Origin: Cycas panzhihuaensis
Lineage: Eukaryota > Cycadophyta
Length of the DNA stretch: 64,000 nucleotides
Direction: 5' to 3'
NCBI GenBank assembly: GCA_023213395.1
Contig: CM041465.1
Span: 56,055,741 to 56,119,740, forward strand
Shown: piece after piece, positions 56,500-64,000 of the stretch
How positions within the stretch are numbered: position 1 is the first letter of the stretch
Layout of the letters: each line of letters starts with the position of its first letter
Notes under the pieces: model-generated
What the model saw: only the letters and a program-made list of their open reading frames with translations
What the model was told of the DNA's origin: nothing
Database searches by the model: none
Made by a program: the position numbers and the translations under genes

Positions 56500-57950
56500 T
56501 ATATGTAAATACATTTACTCTACCTTCTTATATGGTTTTGATGTACCATTTTGGTACTTTCTACTCCTCCTTTGGTGCTTCAATAATTAATTCTTCTGAT
56601 GATTTTTCTCCTTCTGTAAGAGAAGTGGATTTAGATTCTTCCAAATTAGTTTTTGTAGTTACTCCAGATTCTTCAACAAGAGATTTTGTTTGAGGCTCAA
56701 TCCTTGGTACTTCTTCAATTGTTTAGACCAGATATTTGATCTTTGTAGGGATTGTTTCATTAAAGACTACATCCCTACTTATATAAATTATATTGGTTTT
56801 GGAATCTATACACTTGTATCCCTTTGAGTTTTTGTTGTACCCAATCACAATCCATTCTATGCATTTTGAATCAAGTTTTATCCTATTTTCATCTAGTATA
56901 TGAACAAAAGCATAACTACCAAAAACTTTTAATTTACTTACATTAGGGTTCCTTTCTGTCCAACCTTCTTCAGGAGTGATCTGTTGTAATGTTGTGGTTG
57001 GACTCTAATTTATCAGATAGCACATTGTACTTACTACTTCAGCCCAATAAATCCTTGAGATTTATTTTCCATGAATCATGCTACGTGCCATTTCCATTAT
57101 GGTCCTATTCTTCCATTAAGTGATATTGTTGGACTGAGACATATAGGGAGTTATGAACTAACTGTCTTCGTATATCTTTAGTTTTGCAGTAGTCCATAAA
57201 TTCTTTCGAAATATATTCACCTCCATTATTAGACATGATACACTTAATTTTACATCCTGATTCTAACTCTACCTCAACCTTGAATTCTTTAAATGTATCA
57301 AACACTTCTGACTTATTATGAATAAAGTACACCCACACCTTTCTAGTGAAATTATTAATGAAGGTTAATAAATATCTAGAGCCATTTATGAATAGCGGTG
57401 TCAAAGGACTACACAAATCTTTGTATTAGCTCTGATTTTTCTTAAGCATACCATTTGTTGGTTTTGAAGGGAAAATGATGTTTTCCAAATTGATAACCTT
57501 TGTAAATAAAATGCTCTAATAAAATATAAGTCCATTAACTATATTGTTTTTTTTTATCATTTCCAATTTATCTATAAGGAGATGCCCATACTTCAAATTT
57601 CACACTTTATTATTATCATTAAAATTTATAGCAGATAATGCTTTTACATCCATATTTGGATCAACAAGAATTGATAGCAATTTATACAGTCCATTGTACT
57701 TTAGCCCTTTAGCAATGACAGTACCATCATTTTTCATGTCCAACACATAACACATGCCCTTCTCATCAAATATAGTCCTCAATCCCTTGTTGCTTAGTTG
57801 AGATACTGATAGAAGGTTCATCTTAAGCCCAGGTACAAAAAGTACATTACCAATTTTCTTTACACAACCTTGTAAATTCATAGCAATGGTCCCTATTTCT
57901 TTAATGCTTAAATTATACTTATCTCCCAATTCGACTGATTTTGAGGAGTA
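56500..57950 (-). pseudogene. E2 protease end and integrase
   Basis: The pre-integrase block IGNVLFVPGLKMNLLSVSQL (57866) is well kept in a 109-codon open stretch (57929-57600). Integrase core: NGSRYLLTFINNFTRKVWVY with the first Asp of the motif replaced by Asn (about 57380), then CIMSNNGGEYISKEFMDY, where DNGGEY has become NNGGEY (about 57230). Thus two catalytic Asp are Asn, each a single G-to-A change on the coding strand. Confidence 0.87.
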
Positions 57951-58099
57951 GGCTTTGATGGACTCAAACCAATCTTCTCTACTCCTGAGTCAATGTACCA
58001 CACGTTCTTATCTTAAAAGTTGCCTGATAAAGTGGTAATGAAAGTTGTTCTTCTTCTTCTTCCTTCAATTATTCTTTGTTATAGTTTCCAATTGGTCTC

Positions 58100-58975
58100 T
58101 TCCCTCTTTGAATCTCTATTCTTCGTTGACAGCACTGATATGGATAGTATCCTAACTTTCCACAGTGACAACAAATATCGAATATGCTGCATTAGCTTAA
58201 AAAGTTTCTAGGTTTATAATAGCTAAAGTAAACTTAAACATCCCTTAGAGGATACATGCAACCACGTCCCCTATTTTCAGACCATTTTCCTCGTGAAGGA
58301 GCCTCGGATTCAGAAGTATGCCCTTTACCTCTAAATCATCTTCGTCCTAATTTTGTCACAAAGGAATATTTCATTTCGTTAATGACTTCATACCTTTTGT
58401 TTCTTTGTTCCCATCTCAACAACAAACCAGTCAATTCATTAAGGGTCATTTATTTAATTATACCAGTGTTGGTTATTGTATTGACGGTTACATCAAATGT
58501 CTTTGGGAGTTTTCCTACTACCATTTCAATTATTTCTCTTTCAGTGATGATTATCCCAATGCTTAGGAGTTTGTTCTAAATAGTAGTGACTTTATGAATG
58601 AAGTATGCTACTATTTTTATTTCTTTCATAACTAGTTTGAATAACTCCTCTTTCAAGGTTATAATCCTTGCTCTATTCTTTTAGGCATACAGATTTTAAA
58701 AAGTCTTCCAAATTTGAGAGCAGAATTTTGATTTATTAGTGTATATTAAAATATTATCAGAGACTGACATTTTCAAAGTTATTACACCTAGATTATTTCT
58801 TTCTTTCTAGTTTTTCTAAGCATTTGCTTCAGTCTTTGGCATTTTTTCTTTCTCAATGGTTAATTCCTAGGCATTTTTTTGCATACAACAAAGCTTCCAT
58901 TCTAATTCTCCAAACATAATAATTGTTCTTGATCAATTTACCTCTATCACTGAGGCCTAAAATTGAGGATGCCAT
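58100..58975 (-). pseudogene. E2 gag
   Basis: ATG at 58975 (MASSILGLSDRGKLIKNNYY), then VWRIRMEALLYAKKCLGINH. Many stops follow. A knuckle near 58150 reads CCHCGKLGYYPYQC, with Tyr for the zinc-binding His. The preceding knuckle is lost. Confidence 0.82.
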
Positions 58976-59670
58976 GATTGTACTAAGTTAAAAACAAATT
59001 TGAGAAGCCAAGCAAGTCTGAGAGATCGAGGTTATACAGCTGTACAGATTTTTGTATGTATTTCCATATGGATTTGAAGTTGTACGAATTTAATAAAAAA
59101 ATACCTTAAAATGTAGATCTCTCAAACGGGTATTTGGATCTATGATTTTTGTAAATATCTTTTCTAGATAGGAAAGAAAGGGGCTCAAAGATTTGAACAG
59201 TGTGCCTAGGTTTTTGATGAAAAAAGCTTGAAATTTTCTAAAAATGCCACAAAAATCTGCAAGACTAATATTAAACAAATCATATTTCAAAAACTAAGAG
59301 ATTGAGTCTGATTTTACCCAATTTGATGTACAATTCGATCAGAATGAACGATTGTTTTCTCAAACATGCGTAGATAGAAAATCTTGATTTTCTCCTTGAA
59401 AAACTCTTTATATGAAGTTAACCCAATTAGAAGAAATGACGTCCATATAGAGGCACGTTTGCTAGTAAAATTTCAGGTCAATCTAAGAACTTTGAAAAAA
59501 AATGAGTTTGTACTTGTATATACCTATCTATACAATTTCGTATAGTGAGAGATTTTGACCTTTGATGACTTTATCTTCCTTTATGAATAATTGACAGAAA
59601 ATTAAACCCCTTCACATGATCTAGTTGATTACTTTTCCTTAAAATTATTGAATAAGCAACACAACCTACT
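58976..59670 (-). other. E2 leader
   Basis: About 700 bp, AT-rich, between PBS and gag. No gene recognised. Confidence 0.65.
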
Positions 59671-59679
59671 CTGATACCA
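59671..59679 (-). promoter_or_regulatory. Primer-binding site of E2
   Basis: Minus-strand TGGTATCAG, continuing AGTAGG; the standard initiator-Met-tRNA site, next to the 5' LTR. Confidence 0.88.
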
Positions 59680-59875
59680 TGTTAAAATCAGGCTTCTCAA
59701 AAGATGGAGGGAAAAATCAATGTTTTATTATGTGAGGAAATGCTCCTTTTATACATTAAACTATGTAACCATTACATGGTTATTATAACTAAATATGCAT
59801 ATTAAGTATAATAAGGGTTTAATTACATTACCCCTCTTCTTTAATAATCCTAAGACAAAATATTACACTCTAACA
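59680..59875 (-). repeat. 5' LTR of E2
   Basis: 196 bp, pairs with 54748-54944. Confidence 0.94.
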
Positions 59876-60020
59876 AAACCAACCAGACTTCTTATCAATA
59901 TCCCAACTCAACTTCCTATTGACCTACCAACGGACCAACATGTTATTACAAATATTTCTTGTCAACAGACTGACAAAACTTTACATAAGGCACTATCATA
60001 AATAAAACATTATTCTAATG
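59876..60020 (-). repeat. 5' LTR of E1, part right of E2
   Basis: Begins with the E2 target duplication and matches the inner end of the E1 3' LTR (about 49770-49901). Confidence 0.8.
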
Positions 60021-61621
60021 GAAGCATCTCAAGGGAGAGAAATTGTTATGACCCTCCTTAAATACTAATTAATTAATAAATTATTAAGAGAAAGGGTGCC
60101 TTCAAATAGTTACACCTCTTTATTAAAAGACTTGATTCCATGCATATACACATGCATATATTGTAAACATGTATCATCACTTATTTTTTATCAATTAATA
60201 TCGGTCTTTTGACTCATAAATCTCTTAAGCGATGCAATGTTCTTTTGCATTCTCATTAAATTCAATGGTTGTTGCTCAAGTTACAGAGAAGGTCCATAAC
60301 ACAAATCTTTAGTAACGAGTGCATTTTAGCAGACAACACAAACAAGATTTAATTCGCAGCATGCACTACAAATGAGGCCAAATCCGAAGTTAGAAGCTTT
60401 GAGAAGAGAAGTTGAAGCCTTAAAACAACCATATGTTTTAGTTCTAACTAGATTATAATAAAATCAAGAGATAGAGTGTTTGCATGCAGAATTAACATGC
60501 CTTTGCTTAGAAAGACCCAAGGAGAATGTATGGTATCCTCCACCAAGTAATCAGTAGGCCAATATTTAGAATGAACATCGAGAAGTGTCAATGGGGGAGT
60601 CGTGTGAAATTTATTGAAGAAATAATCACAGCACTTGGGATTATTACTTTTGGTAGACATCGAGAGGACAAGGATATAGGCTTGGTCTTAGAGATTCATT
60701 TTATCAAAAGATGGACCACGGTTCATTTAAATAATATAAAGGAAAAACAAATCCTATTTGGTGCCATTTTCATTAAAGATGGGGGCATTTTTTATTATAT
60801 TGCCCCCTAGAGAAAAAAGGAGGAGATTAGATCTATGAAGAGTGTGGTCAATTGGCCATGAGTGGATAAGCTACCCCAAGAATCCCAATGCTCAAGTATT
60901 GAGTTCCAACTTGATGATGAAAATCCCTGATAAAGAAATGGCATCATACTTGCAAACAAGTTGGTGATTAAATCACAGAATGGTCATTAGATGGTTGAAT
61001 AAATTTCACAGTATTAATACCATTAAAAAGTAATGATAATTAGGTAAGAAGTTCTCTGCCACCCTTTTGCACTCCTTTTCATAATGATGGATGTTAAGTA
61101 GTTACTCTTTATACGAAAACAAAAGGTGAAGGATTGCCATCATTCAAAGAACTCTTGTGGGAGTTTAGGCATACCACAAAGGTGCCAACAAAGGAGGAAA
61201 TCCCCCAAATAAACATATCATTTGGGGAATCAGATGACTCCTACATTTGTATAGAATGGGATTTCATGCAGAAGAAAGATGCACGGAGTAAGGTATTAAT
61301 GGCAATGGGATTTTCATAATACATTTCTACCATTGTATTTCCAGTTTACTCCAAATTTCTAATTCTAGTAATGATGATGGTGGCTCTCCAACCATCCATC
61401 TTGGATTTCTTAACGAAAGTTATATCTCAATCAATGGGACTATTGATAGAAAGGGAAGAGATACCTATTGACAAGCAAATTCCTAGAGATCAATTCATTA
61501 AGGAGTCAGGCACATAGGAAACCAAAATCTGTGGACTAGGTATAAAGATCATGGAAATTGTTTCTAAGCAAGTAAGATGGATCGTCCATTTCCTATTTAC
61601 ACAAGTTATCCCATGACAAAA
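60021..61621. other. Unrecognised segment with two short open frames
   Basis: Near 60032 AAGGGAGAG followed by AAATTGTTATGACC looks like a purine tract and an LTR start, but this is weak. Plus-strand open stretches at 60526-60810 (94 codons) and 61134-61319 (61 codons; FKELLWEFRHTTKVPTKEEI) are not recognised. Around them the plus-strand frames show plausible protein-like text broken by stops, e.g. PKLEALRREVEALKQP near 60377, so this may be the gag of an unknown element. Confidence 0.4.
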
Positions 61622-61964
61622 TATTAGCATGGCAATTAATTATTAAGCCACTTGTTAATGTTAATATGGTGGTTTAATTAAGTGATTAATAAAAAGGCAC
61701 GAGTTATGCAGAGAGTTGCGACCCTTAATGGTTGACACCTCTTGAGGGATTATAAATATCCTAGATCCTTTGTATATTCATATTAATCAAGTGGCAATTA
61801 GTGTGATTTATTGATTTTTGTGGTGTGTTTTTTTCCAAAAGGACTTCCCACATAGATCCTATATTTTGTACAATTATTTTCTGCATTTATCTTATTTGCT
61901 TGCTCTATGTAGTAAAAGATTATTTGGATGTAAACATGTATGCATTCATTCATGATTCTTAACA
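61622..61964 (+). repeat. LTR of the third B/C-family copy
   Basis: 343 bp, starting TATTAGCATGGCAATTAATT (TA for TG) and ending CTTAACA, with TATAAATA at 61751-61758. Confidence 0.87.
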
Positions 61965-61977
61965 TGTTATTAGAGTC
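61965..61977 (+). promoter_or_regulatory. Primer-binding site of the third B/C-family copy
   Basis: TGTTATTAGAGTC, followed by GTAGGGTCCTACACA, as in B. Confidence 0.75.
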
Positions 61978-62369
61978 GTAGGGTCCTACACAGTTGAGGT
62001 CAGAATTAGGCAAAGCCATGAGACCATAGGTTGCCAGGTGATACCATCAAAACCTAAGATTACTTGAGGACTTATCTTCTCCAACAACTTGCAAAACTAG
62101 ACACAATGCTCAATGGTGGTTGAGGAGGTGAAATTCACCTATCAATAAGGTTAGGCACTGTTGGGTTCAAAATTTAGACTTGCAAGCCATTTTTGTGGAT
62201 TCAGTTGGCTCATTGGGGGTCATTCAAAGCTAGTTGGTGAATTGGGCACTGCTTGAGGCCAACTAAGCATGTTTTGGTGGAGATCTAATAGTAGTGAGTG
62301 TAACCATGCATCATACAAGTAAGCTTACTCTATTTTTATCAAAGTAATGAAGAAATCAATATATCTTAC

Positions 62370-64000
62370 TGGATGCACGTCTACGGGATAACCACCTAGC
62401 TATGTAGGGATAACAAGGATGATCGATGGCACTATCAGGCGTAGATAGGAACCTACAAGCAAGGCAAGTACCACCAGGCGCCTGCACCAGTCTTGTGAGT
62501 TCAGACACGCAAATGGTACCCAACTACCTAAAGACGGTTTCCCACCTCAACTAAGAAGAGGGGAGGCGAAAGAGTAGCCTGGATAGATCCTAGATAAGAG
62601 TCCTCCCACCCTTGGATGGCCAGAAGGGAAGGGAGAGAATCCCTTGAAGGTTTCCCTATAGCAAAGGGAAATGAGTAGAGACAAAGTAGGTGAATAGCCT
62701 ACGGTTAAAATCTTCTCGGTGGCCCAGCTAGGCGGAAGAAAACTGAGGGAGAATGAAGGGAGTGGGAACGATCGATCTATCAAGAGTTCCCCCCTTCGAA
62801 AGAGCAATCAAGAGAAAAGAGGATGCTAGGACACACGCAAGCAAACTAAACCAAATATGACAAGCCAAGCAGGCAAGGGCGAAGTTTACAAGTTGAAGGG
62901 AAAGGTTGGAGGGAAGAACTTCCTAAAACCTTTTCCTACGATAGGTGTAGTGTATAGGGTATAACATACGGAATGTAAACAAAAAGAGAGAGTTGATTCC
63001 CTTTTCCTTTTATGTGGTCTAATTACTACCATGCAAAATCTTCTTAAAAGAAGGAAAGTGAAACGAAGCAAAAATACATACCCAGGATGAAGACGCGATT
63101 GAAGCGGCAACGCTCCTGCAAGGTGTCTGAATCGCTCCACGAAGCGCGGTGAAAGAGGGGTTACGGTAGGGCGAAGCATGGGGCTTCCTTACCTTCCCCA
63201 GAAAGCGACACTAAGGTGCCAAAAAGGAAAAGGAAAGTGATAGCGGAAAATGAAGTGCTATAATAAAATATGAGTAAATGCACTTACCCGTGAGAGAGAG
63301 AGAAAGGGAGAAGTCCCTTGCGTCCTCTATGTACCTGCAAGTAAGCGCAAATATTCCTTTCCAGAGAAAGGAGTCTAGCAACACAAGGTGGAGTTCCAAT
63401 AACACATGTATACATATATCAAAAACAAATCTCTATACATATATGTTAGTGTTCATGAATCACAAGGTTGTAGCAGCAAACTATGGTAAAAACTACTCAA
63501 ATGAACGGTAAGTAGATAGGTAAGCCTCGGTGTGGCCCACCTCCCGCAAAGAGCAACCGTACCCTCCCTCAAGAAGCCACAAGGCAGCGAGGGTATGGCT
63601 ATACAACTGGCTAGAAACTGGGGCAGCAGAGGTGCAAAGGAGCCCAAAGAAGCCCTCAATGAGCCGAAGTGCTATAGGAAGCAAACCGGGCCGTTGAGAG
63701 AAGGGCTGAGCCCAGAAAAGTAACTGGGGATTATGCGTTGCCTAAATGGGGGAAATGAGCCTACAAACTAGCGCTGCAATAGGTGCCAACGCTGATTTCA
63801 GCGGCTGGAAATAGTCTTCTAATCCCTTGCCCCACTCTAGGGATAGCACGAGGGCAAAGAGGAAGGTTTGGAGTGTGGGAGCCTCTTAGGGAGCGCAAAG
63901 GTGGTACAGAATCTACCCAGCTCTATCCCAAACCTTATGGAGCCCTCTTTGACCACTGTCCTAGGCGTGAAACGCAGTAAAAGAGGCCTAAACAGTAGAG
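62370..64000 (-). mobile_element. G3: LTR of a third G-family gypsy element, runs off window
   Basis: On the plus strand it starts TGGATGCACGTCTACGGGAT, matching the G1 LTR start TGGAATCGCGTCTATGGGAT. Minus-strand blocks match the G2 LTR, e.g. the reverse complement of 63513-63560 with 8085-8125, and the GGATGGCCAGAAGGGA block near 62615 occurs in the G1 5' LTR. The internal region would lie to the right. It is inserted in the leader of the B/C-family copy. Small open frames here have no recognised domain. Confidence 0.82.

Larger units (their letters stand above)
54748..59875 (-). mobile_element. Ty1/copia element E2, complete, inserted in the E1 5' LTR
   Basis: LTRs 54748-54944 and 59680-59875, PBS 59671-59679, purine tract 54945-54957, gag and pol on the minus strand. 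The target duplication AAACC is exact (54743-54747 and 59876-59880). Gag start and paired zinc knuckles show that it is related to E1. Confidence 0.95.
49600..60020 (-). mobile_element. Ty1/copia element E1, minus strand, split by E2
   Basis: 3' LTR at the left (matching part 49599-49901), purine tract at 49902, pol 49935-52950, gag 53000-54003, PBS 54317-54326, and a 5' LTR at 54328-54747 continuing at 59881-60020 after E2. The shared LTR part is clear (e.g. TTATTACAAATATTTCTTGT in both). The outer half of the left LTR does not match the 5' LTR, so its left boundary is uncertain. Confidence 0.85.
61622..62369 (+). mobile_element. B/C-family copia, 5' LTR and leader only
   Basis: LTR 61622-61964, PBS 61965-61977 and the start of the leader, cut at 62370 by the G3 LTR. 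The leader matches that of B (GATTCAGTTGGCTCATTGGG near 62199 against GGATTGAGTTGGCTCGTTGA). Confidence 0.85.

Overview
This window is nuclear DNA from a plant, made almost entirely of old, broken LTR retrotransposons stacked inside one another. I found no intact host gene, tRNA, rRNA, CRISPR array or bacterial feature. The polyproteins are plant-type Ty1/copia and Ty3/gypsy. Several elements carry a primer-binding site (PBS) of the initiator-Met-tRNA type just inside an LTR. Many copies keep one reading frame for 1-2 kb but are full of in-frame stops. Long-retained, slowly decayed, nested insertions fit a large repeat-rich genome such as a gymnosperm's, but the species cannot be settled from the sequence.

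Layout: (1) 1-9070, gypsy element G2 (plus): end of reverse transcriptase (RT), RNase H, integrase, an antisense gene with a plant-mobile-like domain, a second RNase H, and a long 3' LTR. (2) 10074 to about 42540, one host copia element (A, plus) cut into four pieces by three insertions, each bounded by a 5-bp target-site duplication (TSD): copia C (minus, 10499-16894, AAAAT), copia B (plus, 18373-24564, AGGAC/AAGAC) and the 14.8-kb gypsy element G1 (minus, 25394-40221, GTAAC). B and C belong to one family in opposite orientation. G1 is a relative of G2 that has lost RT, the first RNase H and integrase. (3) About 42580-45583, a 5'-truncated gypsy element (D, plus) followed by an LTR-like segment with short repeats. 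(4) 47215-48266, on the minus strand, a PIF/Harbinger transposase remnant beside a fragment of a PRP43-type DEAH RNA helicase. (5) About 49600-60020, copia E1 (minus), whose 5' LTR is split by copia E2 (minus, 54748-59875, TSD AAACC). (6) 61622-62369, a third B/C-family LTR with its leader, cut off at 62370 by the LTR of a third G-family element (G3) that runs off the window.

The most unusual system is in the G family. Downstream of pol, G1 and G2 share a divergent module: an antisense gene that appears to have its own TATA box, a short first exon, a conserved splice donor and a plant-mobile-like domain, pointing away from a sense-strand RNase H of archaeal (Tat) type that sits next to the 3' LTR rather than beside integrase. 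G1 keeps this module although its RT-integrase block is gone. Other structural signals are an RNA-hairpin candidate with compensatory changes in the B/C leader and strong hairpins in the G-family LTRs and in the antisense intron.
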